The notes under the pieces were generated by a model. It saw nothing but the letters and a program-made list of their open reading frames with translations. It was not told the DNA's origin and ran no database searches. A stretch of DNA of 64,000 bases from Turbatrix aceti. Taxonomy: Eukaryota; Nematoda; Chromadorea; Rhabditida; Panagrolaimidae. Below, piece after piece: positions 11,380 to 23,878 of this stretch (positions are counted from its first letter, which is position 1; every line of letters starts with the position of its first letter). The position numbers and the translations under genes were made by a program. The stretch covers positions 3,190,739 through 3,254,738 of the forward strand of contig OZ017767.1 in NCBI GenBank assembly GCA_963969345.1, in the 5' to 3' direction.

Positions 11380-14300
11380 ATGGCAGTTACCCACATTCTG
11401 ACGACTTTCTTGCTATCTGCGGTTTTCCTGTGTTCCACAGTTTCCGCGGAGACGTACGAATCGACAGAACGAAACTACACGGAAAGCTGCATCAAGCTGA
11501 CATCCAGGACAATCCCCGAAGCCAAGTGCGAGACCTTTAACGAATGCTGCGACTTGTTTATCGACGCTGATAAGGGTGACAAGTGTCTCGTTGCTGACCC
11601 CATCAATTCTTGTTCTTTTGACCTGGCGACCAGCCGCCTGGAAGCCTTCTGCAGGGGTCTTAATTGCACCGTTGAACTCATCGAGATCACGACTACCACC
11701 GCGTTACCGACGACTTCTGGATCCGCGTCTGGATTCGTGCTTACAGGTAAGAACTTGAATTTATTGGCTGCTTGGACTGTTTTTGTTTATGCAAGCTGGG
11801 TCAACTTTTTGAAAAGTCTAGATAATAGATAATTCGCGCGCTCTGTTCGCTCTAGGGCAACTTCTTTTGTTTCTCTTTGCCGTCTCTATCTCCTTTGGCA
11901 TCAGCAAATTGCCGGAAGATGGTTATGCCACTGGCTGACAGCCCTGCCTGCAGCTATGACGATTGCGCAAAAACCATCATCATCATTGCATGAGCAGTGC
12001 AACTAAAGATGCTTTCTTGCCTGCTGTCACGAAATTGACTTTTATCGGTGCTCTGCCATCTGCCAGCGTAAAATTTTGTACTAGTATGGCTAATTCAAAT
12101 TTAAATCAATCAACAAAATTAATTTTTTTTGTTCACTTTTTGTAAATTTTTTTGTCGAGTAAAGGAGTAAAAAAAATTGTTCATGCGGTCATTCCCCCCT
12201 AACAGGCCATAAAATCCCGACCAAATAACCCCCAATTACTCGCTCCAACACCTTTGAACGTAACCGGATCTCTCAGCTACCCAGCCGAGTGCACCCGGCT
12301 GGCCGGCATGCCAGGTGTCAGATCGGGGGACGGCAACATGATCGCATGCAGTAATGCTTCGCATAAAAAAAAACGGGGACATCATGTAAATGCGCAAATT
12401 GAAGCGTATAAATGAATGCGAGAGCAACCGGGGCCAAAACAGCTCCTTAATTTTTTTTCCAACAATCAGAAAAGAAACAGGGGTGCGCAGACGTCTTTTT
12501 CCTTTACAAAATTGGTCAGAAGACGGACTGTTTGCACTGTCCTACTTCCCGTATCGTAATACAAAGTCTCAAGTCAATTGCTTTGTTCGCCGGCGTGTGC
12601 CAAAAAATAATGCGCCTAATTGCTGCGTTCGGGTCGGATAATGCTGCGCCGTGATCGCGTACATCTGCAATTTAGACGGCTACTGTTACAAGGGCAGGTG
12701 CAGAGGGTTACCGAAAATTGCATCGTTTCGGCGTTCAAAAAATCTTCCAAACTCTTTTTTTCCTTTTTTTCAATTAAAACCAAAAAATTAATTTTACAAA
12801 ATTTTTCAGCGTTCACTTTGCTGCTGATTGCCGTAACATCATCACTTTGAGTCTGTCCAGAAGCAGACAAAAAGAAGCAAGTTAGCATCACACCTGCCGG
12901 GTACCGAGTATCAGGCTTACCCTAGCGTCTTCGATTATATTTTGTTTTGCTGTGAGTTTTATTTTTGTGGATATTTCATTCATTTAAAAGAGGCTTAAAA
13001 ATTCATATCCTTTTCTGTACCTCAGAACTTTGTTTTCATTAGAGGGGTTTAAAAATGGTCAATGTCGTCTAATGATCGAGATGAGTTGTTGCCTGACCAC
13101 CGGACTACCGAGAGGTGGCATGCACGCATAATCCCCGGTCTCCGGTCAGCCGCGGACATGAAAGGAAAAATAGGAAAACGACACGGGGACGCCTGTATAA
13201 TCACAGGCTGACAACAATCGACATACAGGGTCGGGTCGTCGTTGTGTGATTCATGCTCGATGGTCGGTGCTCGGCCATCTGTCGCACATGCCCGCTCCTC
13301 CGCTGGCTTCCTTCTTGAAAACGACCACGCACACCACCCACTTGGGTGGTCTCCATCGTTTTTGTCGTCGGCGGCGTTGCGTTTTTGGTTCCTCTTCAAC
13401 AGAGCGGCGATCATCGTTCGTTCGTTTTGCTGGATTAAATTAAATGCACGGCGGCTTACCGCACAAAAGACAAAGAAAGCTGGGGTGTAGAACAACAACT
13501 AAATTGAATCAGGACATGCGAACGAAAACAAAAATTTTTTTTTTTCAAACTTGGCATACTTGGCGTGATTTTTGAGTTTCTCAAACAAAATACACCGCCG
13601 CCAAAGACCAAATCACACTTCAACAATTAAAATTTTATTTTAATTTTTTTTCATTTACAGAATAAGCCTTCATCCGACCATCAACGAACCGAACGTCGTC
13701 CACGCGGCAGGAAAAGAGTCCCCCCACCACTGCCATTCCCTCCTGGGCCCTCACTCACTCAGCTTCCTCCTACTCGACGTGCTTTTGCCTCTGCCGTCAA
13801 CGTTGGTAATCATAGTACCTCACGCCACCACCACACCCTATCGTATTCGCCCCCCGCCCTCCCTACAAATGATACAAAGCGCTTATCCCGTTGTCTGACT
13901 TGTCAATCTCTTGTTGATTTCTGATTTTTTCACGCTACTAATTAATTAATTTTTTTGTGGTTTGCTCATATTTCAACGACCAACATAATTTCTTTCCCCT
14001 CTTTTATTTTAAAATTTCAGTTTGCATTTTTTTCATTGTTTTGATGGTACATTTATGTGAAAAAAAAGAAGTTGCAATAAAAATTGAGTTTTTATTGGCA
14101 TTGAAGCAAAGTTAGAAAAAATCGGTCTAATCAACATCAAAAAAATATAACAGACGGCAGAAATCGGTTTACTTGGCAGACAATACCGAAACAAGCGAAA
14201 CAGAATCATGCATTTTGGAACATCCATCTGCAGACCGGAAACAACGGGTGGCAACAACTTTTTTTCATTATTGTCGCTAAACATCTTGCTAAGTAGTCAA

Positions 14301-17300
14301 TTCATCGAATGGGTTCCCCGGTCGCATGCATTTTGGATCAGCTTGAAGCAGGCAAGGCGAGATGCCTCATTCCATCGAAGTGCACTCACTTTCTTATTTT
14401 TTGTTTCTTCTTTCTTTGTTTGTGCTCCACTTTGTCTCCAGATATTATGTTGATTTATTTTCTCGTTTTCGCAGCTTTTAAAATCCAGATCTCTTTTTCT
14501 GGAGGTAAAGTCTAAAACTCTGGATTCTGGCACTCAGAATAACTTTTCCAGACCCCGACAGGTGCGAAGAACCCCTCGATCCCGGGCCCTGTCAGTACTA
14601 CCAAACAAAATGGTACTGGGACAAATCGCACGAGCGCTGCAACGAATTCTACTACGGCGGATGCCTGGGCACGAGGAACCGCTTTGACAACAAGCAGGAG
14701 TGCATCAGAAATTGCATCTTCAAAGAACACAACCCGGCTTCCATCCCGGATCTCTGCCTCCTCGATCCCGATCCCGGGCACTGCAATGACGAGCGTCGAG
14801 GCCAGTGGTGGTATTACTTCAACGCCGTTAACGGCATCTGCGAACAATTTTTCTACTACGGCTGCGGGGGCAACAATAACAAATTCTACAGTCTCTACCA
14901 GTGCAGAAAGGTCTGCGGCGAGCGTTTGTCGCCTCAAATCGGTGAGATCTCTCAAAATTGAATTTTCATTGGCACAGTATTATTTATTTTTTTAGCCTGC
15001 GACCGCTGCGACGTGCGAACCTCGAGATGCGCTCAGGTCTCGAAATACAACTACACGTGCGAGTGCCTGCCGGGCTTCGAACGCAACGTCTACAACGAAT
15101 GCGTGGACGTCGACGAATGCCGTCAGGGCATGTCCGAATGCGATACAAACGCGTGGTGCACGAATACTGTGGGTGGCCACACGTGCGAGTGCATGGCGGG
15201 GTACGTCGGTGACGGCTACACGTGCTCCTACGTCGGCCGGGGCCAGACCGTCGACGACTGCAACGAATGTTCCTCGGACGCGACGTGCAAGGGCGGCATC
15301 TGTCAGTGCAAGGTCGGATTCCTCGGGGATGGCTTTAATTGTACAGGTAAAATTTTTCGACAGGTGAGAAATTTAAAAAAACACTGAAAGTTACTTTTTC
15401 AGACGTGGATGAATGTATGAAATCCCCCTATCCGTGTGACAAGTTTGCGGAGTGTAAAAACGTTCAAGGATCGTACATTTGCGAGTGCTTACCTGGATAC
15501 GCTGGAAATGGTTTCAACTGCACGCAATCCAATAGTTTGTTTTTTTTCGTTGATCTGAATCCAAAAAAAATCCAAAAACATTTTTCCCAATTTTAGGCGC
15601 TTGTCTCGAAAAATTCGAACGCCGCTACCAAGAATCCTGTGGCCTGGAAAACTGGCGTGAGCACTACTACTTCAACCACGACACCAAGCGATGCTCGCTT
15701 ATCTGGTACGACGGTTGTCCCGGAAAATCCCAGAACATCTTCAGCACCCTTTCAACCTGCGAAAACATGTGCGAGATCACCAACGTCCTCGTCCGAGCAG
15801 GTTTGGCACTTACATACTTTTTTTTTTCAAATTTCATTCGGCCTTTCTTTGGCCCATGTCCACGTCCGACAGGAAGGATGGATGCGTTTTCAAAAACAAT
15901 GCGACCTCACATCTGTCACGCCACGGCGCTTTTAACACATTTGGGGGCCACAGTGCTCATCCGTGTGCTTAGTCATGCTAAAAATCGTCTTCGCGGGGGG
16001 ACAAAAGCTGTCGTCGTCGTCGTTGGCATATTCGTGTGGCTTCGGGGCTTGACTTCACTTGGAGTGCCTCGGCGCCACCGGGCAGCCAGCCTTATCACAG
16101 AAAAAAAAAGAGATGGAAAAAAACACAGCCCCCGGCAATCCATCTGTGCCTTCCTCCCCCCTCCACCCCGTGGAAGACACATGTCTTCTCTCCGGGCAAT
16201 TTACCGTCCTCCGGGATTTCGTGATTTCATGAACCATGGAGGAGAGACACTGCGACGGGACGAGAGGACCGCCAATGGCAGGGCGTCCTTTTTTGACTCG
16301 CTCAACCAACAACCGAGACAGTTATTTGCGCGTTGTTTGTTTATTTTTGATTTTGCACGCTGCTGCTGGCTCTCTTTATGATTTTGTTGTTTTTTTGAAC
16401 TCTGAAAAATGTCAAAACAACATTTGTTTATCATTAGTAACTTTATAAGCTTACGATAAGCTGTTGCCTTAAAATTTTAAATTTTTTTTTGTGTTCCTGT
16501 TAGAATCAGCGTTTCCCGGTCCTCAATTATCCAAACTGCGTCATCAAAAGTTCGACTTCGTGACCGGCAATTTTTCTCTTTGACCGGCATTTTTCCCATT
16601 CGTTCAACTGTTCCGGCATTCATTCATTCATTCTTTCATTCATTGACACAAAAAGAAAAGTTGCAGAGCTTCAGGGCAAGGTGGACCACCCGGGGGAGCG
16701 TAATAACCCTCGGCTTTGTCCTCCCTCCGCCTCTTCCTACTAAAAGTGCTTGCACTCACCTGGCAACACATCCACCAACCGCCCGATTTTTCCCGTAGGC
16801 ATGTAAAGCATTTTTGTGGTTGTCGCGCTTTTGTGTGTGCCACACTCTTCTTTTTTTACTTTTTTTGCCACTCCGGCAACAGATATCACAGTGGCATGCT
16901 TTTTTTCTTGGCACTGGCATCGTCTGGGTGGCTTTCACGATCATCACATCCTAACATTGTCTTTTTACTGGTATTTTTTCTATACGTTGGTAACGATGGT
17001 TCAGAGGTATGCTGGGACAAGTTTGATCCGAACTACAAAAATCAGTGCCTCGCAGGTGAGTTTTACATTTTTTTAAACAAAATTACATTTTTTTGTATAA
17101 TTCAGGCGAATGGCAACAACGGTACTACTTTGATCACGCATCATTGACGTGTCGGCTCTTCTGGTACGATGGATGTCAGGGATACAGTCGCAACATGTTT
17201 GACGATCTACTGACTTGTCAGTGGTTATGCGAGGAGAAGCCTCGGTATAACTCCAGTAAGCCACATTTAAAAAAATTTAATTTAAAGAAATTTAAAAAAT

Positions 17301-19158
17301 AAATAAATCAAATTTTTATCAAAAATATTATTTTTGCTTAAAAAATCTTTTCCAGAATCCTGCCTCCAACCCTTCGAAGAACACTACCGAGACGAGTGCA
17401 ACGGAGGTCGGTGGCGACAGCAGTACTACTACAACAGCGACAAGATGAAGTGTCTCTCCTTCTGGTACGACGGCTGCAAAGGCGCCAGCGAGAACATCTT
17501 CCAGGACGAGATCACCTGTGTCCGGATGTGTGAGACGCCCGCAAGGAGTCATGCCGCTGAAGGTTCGTTTTCCCTTCCTTCATAAATTTTTATTTGCTTC
17601 GCTTTTTTTATTTATTTTTTTACATTTGCACGATTTTTTTTAAAGCACCCAGGCGGAATGCATCTTTTTTTACCCCGGCTCCGAGTTTGCTCCGGGCACC
17701 CCATCGTGTCCAGTTTCTTCACGCCGATTCTGCGGAAATAGCTGGAAATTCAGAAACCTTTGAAACGGCCTTCAGCCAGTCCAGAGAACAGCGAATCCGC
17801 GCACACAAGCAAAGATTGTTGCTGCAAAAGATGCTGAAATCCGCGGAAACAACTGAAAACCCAGTTAGGAGAGTTGACGGTCATGATAGGGGTCGGGTGA
17901 CGATTGCCCCGGTCTTTCACACGCTTCCTTTGCCTCCGCCTGCTTCGCACTCTGATTCTGATTCTGAATACCCCACCACGCCGCCTGACGCTTTCATTCC
18001 TTCACCCACGCAAAATAATGCTCCACTGCCTGCTACCACGCTACGTAAGCAGCTTTTTTTTATTTATATCAACGCTTTTTTGATTTTTGTTATTTTTACA
18101 TTTTTTAGAACGCGAAAGGATATACTACAAAGGCAAGAACCCGGATGCTGCTGGTGAGTGACAATTTATTTATCGCCACAGAATTTATGATTGATTGAGT
18201 TGTCAATTTTTCAGTCAACATGTGCGAATGGACAAATCCGTGCCTCAACGGTGGTACTTGCAGGTACGACGAGAAAAAGCAGAAGTCGTACTGTCAATGC
18301 GCACCTGGATACACCCACGACAACTGCACCGAGCGCATCGGTAATATTTTATTTTTTTAAATTTTTTCTGGGGTATAATCCTGTCTGATTTCCAGACAAC
18401 GACCCTTGTGCTAAATTTCCTTGCAAGAACGGTGGAACGTGTGCTGCGAAGGTGACCGACCTCAAGGTGACGTATGAGTGCATCTGCATGCCTACCTACG
18501 GCGGTATCAATTGTGAATCTCGTAAGTTATGTTTTAAGAATTCAGATGCCATTTGCAAATTTTTTCAGAACCCTGCGAGAAAAACCCGTGCAAGAACAAC
18601 GGCACCTGCAGGGTGACCCGTGACTCACCTGCATTCTTCTGCGATTGTCCGGACAACTTTGGAGGAAAGCACTGCGAACTGCGTACGTTTTTTATTCACC
18701 TGTAAAGCCAAAAAAATTTTTGACGTTTCAGCAGTTTCAAAAACGAAGCCGAAATACACGAAAAACACAAATATGATCTCGAGCGGGCGTCCGGAGTGGA
18801 TCGACGAGCTCAAACGCCGAAATCCAAAGCAGCAACGTGAGTCTAATATTCATTTATTTTTTTGCTTTTTGACCCAATTTCCTAATTTTTAGCCAAAAAG
18901 CCGATCAAAACATCGAAAAACACCAAAGCTGGATCGAGGATGAGCAACGATCAGCCCATCTACGACGACAACGAAACCACTGACACTCTGGATGAAAATT
19001 CGGATTCCGAGATGGGCGAGAACTCGACGCTGACCGATGCCGGTGCCGAGCTCGACGCTCCGGCTCAGCCAAGGACCGTGACAGCCGCGTCGCCCGCGCA
19101 ACAGCAAGCAGCGACGCTCCTGCTTCCGCTGCTCGTAGCCGTGCTTTTCTGGGCCTGA
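11380..19158 (+). CDS. mec-9: MEC-9-like secreted Kunitz/EGF protein, predicted GPI-anchored
   Basis: Exons: 11380-11746, 14552-14941, 14996-15346, 15403-15534, 15597-15800, 17005-17055, 17106-17255, 17356-17562, 17646-18044, 18109-18153, 18215-18340, 18396-18521, 18569-18682, 18732-18836, 18893-19158 (1010 aa). A signal peptide ends near STVSA (about residue 23). Five Kunitz domains with six Cys each lie at about 127-177, 191-243 and 416-617 (the last three in series). EGF modules lie at 253-413, two of them starting VDEC as in calcium-binding EGF, and three more lie at 766-887. A Ser/Thr/Pro-rich linker spans 618-750, an acidic stretch follows, and the C-terminus LLLPLLVAVLFWA looks like a GPI signal. 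Five Kunitz plus two EGF groups match C. elegans MEC-9, an extracellular protein needed for touch-receptor function and made as long and short forms. All 14 introns are phase 1. The 1.2-kb intron 15801-17004 could hold an internal promoter. Orthology is inferred from domain order, not from an alignment; MEC-1 is the main alternative. Confidence 0.82.
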
Positions 19159-19220
19159 CCGCCTCTGACACCTGGTGATTTTCGAGCTTGCATTTTTCAG
19201 GCAACGTTTTTTGCATTGAC

Positions 19221-19226
19221 AATAAA
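19221..19226 (+). terminator. Polyadenylation signal of the mec-9-like gene
   Basis: AATAAA 63 bp after the stop codon, followed by an A/T-rich stretch. It lies 134 bp before the stop of the convergent receptor gene, so the two 3' ends are tightly packed. Confidence 0.65.
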
Positions 19227-19359
19227 AAAAATATTTTATCTACCCGCGTAAAAATTTAATTAATTGGTATAATCCGCGCGGTAAATTAATTTCCTGAGGT
19301 AGTTGCAAAACGGGCGTGGAAATTTTTACAAAATCGTAAAAACTATGGTCGAGCAGTTT

Positions 19360-21449
19360 CTATGAAGAAACAGTAGGAGGCGGGGGTGCAGAATACGGTG
19401 GCGGTGATGCTGTCGCTAGGAAAGGTGTCATTGGAGCAACGGCTGGGCTTTCTTTTAATTTGAGCAGCAAGAGAGAGTACGTCATTATCACACTTACTAG
19501 CTGCAATCGAAAAAATCGAAATCGATTGTTTACAAAATCAGAAAAAAAAATTGATAAAAAAAAAAATCATACCGTAAAAAAAGTTGTTCTCTCGAGTGGA
19601 AAAGCCCGCCATACAGTCATTCCCCACATGTACTGTGTTGACAGTTTGTGAACAAAACAACTAATCTGAAACCTAATTTTTCGCAACAACAATGCCATTT
19701 AACGTATTCAACTCACCTGAAACCTGTCCAAATCAGCACTTGCATCCGGAACAATCGTCAGTACAGCCGATAAAATTCTCCTTGTCTGAAAAAAACTGAA
19801 TTCTACCGGCAACCATCAAAAATCAACTTACCGACTCATTTGTATTCATCCCAGTGGCACAAATCACGGAAATATACAAAATAGCAACGAGAATCTGAAT
19901 CCCCGACCATCCCATGTTGAGGAGAATCCTGTGATTCAGAAGCCTGCGAATAGTCTCGTTGTTCTGCTGCTCGTGAGTAATGGCTTCGGTGAGGCTGGAG
20001 GTAGGCTGCGTCATGAAATAAATTGCCAGACACAGCAATAAAAGTGACCACGCAAGGGAAAACATGATGAATGGGTTAAAAACATTTCCGATAGCCTCCT
20101 GAAGATCGGCGATGCGCAGAAACTGCTCGTAGTAGAATTTCAGCGAGTAGTGCCTTTTTACGTGCTCCTTTCGCAGAGCCTTCCTCAACACCCGGCACCA
20201 GAAAATGCACGCGCGGTTGACGAGCACGTAGTAGACCAAGGGCATCACGTTCCACACCGTCAGCACGGGCACGACTACAAATGAAACGACGTCTCTCAAC
20301 GGGCCGTTTTGGATTTGCTCAAAGATTCTCCATGAAAATGGCACCAAGAAAGACGTTACAAGGCAGACGGAAAAAACGAAGGTGTAGAGTCTCACATTTG
20401 GGGACGCGTGGAATGCTGACCTAGAATGGCATTTTTTTAATAACGTCAGAATGCCATAATACGTACTTGAAGCAAAGATCGATGGTGTCCATCATCCTGA
20501 GCATCCGCACCTGCCGCCGAAATTTAAACGTAAAAATTAAAAACAAAACCGCGTTAATAAAAGGTTTGAGACCCGAAATCAGGTGAGAGACCGTAGCACC
20601 GTGAAGGAATCCGAATTTTCTTTTGTACAGAAGCGATACTTCGATATTGAGCAGATAAAGTCGAGCGTTGAATAGGCACATGAATATTGAGTACAAAAAG
20701 AGTCCAAATACGATCTGGAATTTACTCATTCATCAATTCTGACAACAAAAAAAAAAGAGCTTACAAATCTCCGTCGTCGTTTGTGTCTTCTAGAAGGTGT
20801 CATGAATCCGGGAAAAAATCCAATTACCCGGAGAATGGTAGTAATCGTGCGCATGCCGTTGAAAATAGTGTGGATCTGTCGCGTGATGCCGAGGTAACTT
20901 ATGCTCTCGTCGATAATGCTGGAACAGAAACACAAGATGCCGACGTAATGAAGTGCAACTCGATAACAAACACATGCATAATTTATTTTTTATACTAACT
21001 AACATGCGTACGCCTTTTTTTTCTCACGTTTTTTTTTGTTTTTTCGGACGTGAGAAAAAAATGGAGACAGTACTGTTCTACGGCACCTGAGCATGCTGAC
21101 GTACAAGAACAAACCTAGCAAATCTCTGCTGATAGTGTTCATTTGTCGATAAATTGAGTATTCCTCCCGACATGACTTTTTTTTGAACTTCTGGGGTTCT
21201 TGAAAACTCTGCAGTTTTGTTCTCGATGACAAGGCCGTGGCCATTTGTGACTTCCAACACGGGAGACACTGTTTCAGTGCTTCTTTTCTTTTGGGTCCAA
21301 TCTGGATGGCAGAAATGTACGGTTTCGTCGATTGTGACCCGTCTTCCGTGCCAGTGAGGCGCTGATTTTCGGCGATTAGCGTGTGAATTTGGGGGAGACG
21401 GAATGGATACCCGGAATTCAGCTGCCTTGTTGTTGTTAAAGGGACGCAT
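19360..21449 (-). CDS. EGL-47/GUR-type gustatory receptor-like 7TM protein
   Basis: Seven exons read leftward: 21449-21115, 20918-20765, 20714-20467, 20420-19832, 19785-19717, 19665-19573, 19500-19360 (542 aa). Splice phases agree at all six junctions. A soluble N-terminus of about 145 residues precedes LRVIGFFPG, a motif that opens the membrane domain in insect Gr and nematode GUR proteins. Seven hydrophobic helices follow. The end shows WRAFPLERTTFFT, then LVSVIMTYSLLLLKLK, the counterpart of the TYhhhhhQF signature of the 7tm_7 family. A Pro-rich tail (SPPPYSAPPPP) closes the protein. The long N-terminus and tail fit EGL-47 better than LITE-1 or GUR-3. In C. elegans EGL-47 acts in neurons controlling egg laying. 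Membrane topology is expected to be reversed relative to GPCRs. The first intron (AG/GTTTGT donor) is the least certain junction. An acceptor (TTTTGTAG) lies just 5' of the ATG and may be a trans-splice site. Confidence 0.8.
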
Positions 21450-23878
21450 TTATACCCTACAAAAAATAGTTAAAAAAATATTTTTTAAACTTCATTATCA
21501 TCCATGAAAATCCCAAAAAAAAAGTAACATTTGTTCAAAAGTCGAAATTTCAATTCAACGTTAAACTTTAAAACAAATTAATCCGTCAAAAAAATAAACA
21601 CGAACTAAACAAATGTCAGAATCGCTAATTCTGTCTGATGACACGAAACAACTCGTTACCCGCGTCCTGGACGTCAGTCAGGTCCGGCTAGGTTTACTCT
21701 GACGTACATAAACAAGTCTGACTTCTGGTCAAAAAGAAAGCAAAAGTCTACCACCGTGGTGCCAGTGTTGTCGTTGCAACCAACCCCGTCAACCCCGTCG
21801 ACACCACCTCAAGTGGAAGACGACGCGGGCAACACCACACCACGAGGGCTTATTTCGGCACCAGGGATTCATGTCGCAGCGCGACGAAGCAATCGAAAAT
21901 GCAAAACGGAACGTTAATCAACGCAAATGAGCCCAGGAGGGCAGGGGAGCAGGGATTTTTGTGCCACAAAATTGCAAATTAATGAAAAAAGCGATTTCAG
22001 CCGAGTGTTGCAGTGCTAGGGAGTTGGTAATTTGTGATTAGTACACGGTCCTCTCCTGGACGAGTGTGGTAGCAACAAGGAAGAAAAAAAAACGGGCACC
22101 ATGTACGAGAAACCACAGAGCGGTGGAGTTATTATCTAGGACGGCACAAAAGATGGTTAGGTCGTTGAGTTTTTTTTGGAAACCGGAAACAAAAATTTGG
22201 AAATCTAACTCTGTCAGAAATTCAGTTTCTGTAATTTTAGCGTGCATGAAGATGTTAAAAACGCCTCCGGCAAAATGTGGGGGGCGGCGTAAGTACCAAA
22301 TGCCACTCAAGATATTAATTTGTCGGCCCCGAAGCCGTAATCTATCAAGATATTATACTTTGGCATGCGTAATCTGCCAACAACGATGACGAGTCGAATA
22401 ATAAGTAACAAATGCAGGTCGAAGAATGTTTGTCGACAAAAATATTTATTATAAGTAACAAAAAAACTTTTTAGAGCGGACGGCATTGCGAGGGTTGGCA
22501 ACAGAACTAAAGCAGTTGGCAAGTTCTTTGATCGCAAAAAAATTGGCCGCACGTATTATAAAAACTGTAGCCCCAATATATACAGCTACCAGTTTGCTGA
22601 AAACAGCTAAGTATGCATGCTCTCGGCACCCAACAAGTCACCCGGTAATGCCATACATAGACCGACGCTGCAAGATTAACCTAAGATAATCTAATTTGAG
22701 TATTTGAGCGTGTAAACTCATTTGTGAAACTGAGCGCACACCGCAAAAAGTCACAAAGAAAAGAAGGATTCTTTCGAGGAAGAACATGCCGTCATTTGAG
22801 TCAAGCTAAACTGACCTAGTGACAAAACAACCTGCGCGCAGGCCTGCGTATAACAAATCCGTCAAAACGGATTTTGAACAGCTTTTTAATGTGTTTGATC
22901 AAAAATTTTCGCGTCACCGGTTTTTTTACGCTTGCATGAATCCAATTTTTACTCGCGATGAGTATGGCTTACCTGGTAGACATGACATTATCATGTTTTG
23001 CCTGTAGAAGAGAGACTGACGTTGGCTAGCGAGTGAACCAAAACTAAATCGCGCAGATAAAAAAAATCTATCAAAAAAATTACCGGTACGGGTAGAAAAA
23101 AATGTGATTATGAAAAAATAGAAGCAAAATAAAGTAAAAAACATGACAGTTCTGCTGACCATCTCAATACTTGTTTGCTACCGTACTCTTCTGTCTTCTA
23201 CCAAAATAAATAATCATTGCTGCAACTTTCAGGTGCTGTAAACTTTTCAGCATATCGCAATTTGCTTTGGTACTAATAGGGTTCGAACCCCCCCCCCGTA
23301 TCGGGTCGGGGACGGGAGTAGTCGGGGGCAGAGGTGTCGGGGGCGGGGGAATACTGCCCCCGACGGGGGCAGAAGTCGGCGGGGACGGGGGTAATTGCCC
23401 CCGAGTCCTATGAAAAATAATAAAAAAAAGGTGTCAATTTTATTTTAAAACGAAAACCGAGGCATATTTTGAACAAATTTTTCGTATTTTGCTCTGTTTT
23501 TGCCTTTTTGTGTTGTTTTTGAACGTTTTTCCGCGTTTAACGCTAAATTTTGCTCATTGTCGGGGGCAGAATCTGTCGGGGGCGGGGGTTTTACTCCCCG
23601 ACGGGGGTCACAAATGGTCGGGGGCGGGGGTCGGGGGGCCACCCCCGGCTGACAATTCACTGCAGTCTTTAGAAAACGGCATTCCAGAACAAATCTGTAG
23701 TGAAAAAAATAGAAATCGATCAAATTTATCGTAAAATTTCAAAAATTTTTAGTCACATTGAAAAAAAAAGTTTAAATTCAAAGGATTTTCAGGTGTTGAG
23801 AAAAATGTTAGCGACAAATCTACCCGAAAGCGTCAGGAGCGGTCAAAAACCCTGCTGTAAATATATGTCTATGTCGGT
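21450..23878. other. Intergenic region with G-rich repeat blocks
   Basis: No exon is recognised. Two G-rich blocks, 23287-23405 and about 23560-23650, consist of runs of GGGG separated by CG or CA (GGGGACGGGG, GGGGGCGGGGG) and look like copies of a dispersed repeat. Sequence at about 23650-23740 resembles 32085-32170. The left part probably holds the promoter of the minus-strand receptor gene. Confidence 0.45.
23287..23650. repeat. G-rich dispersed repeat, two blocks
   Basis: Dense runs of three to five G (CGGGGACGGG, GGGGGCAGA) at 23287-23405 and 23560-23650, separated by A/T-rich DNA. C-rich counterparts in the opposite orientation occur at 26084-26225 and 28353-28450. The pattern could fold into G-quadruplexes. 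It is not a coding repeat. Confidence 0.6.

Noticed and set aside
13661..13800. Possible extra mec-9-like exon after the TTTACAG acceptor at 13660
   Set aside because: No domain continues from it, and exon 11380-11746 joins 14552 directly with matching phase.
23268..23285. GGGTTCGAACCC resembling a tRNA T-arm
   Set aside because: It is a self-palindrome next to a C/G-rich repeat. No acceptor stem, D-arm or anticodon arm can be placed on either strand.
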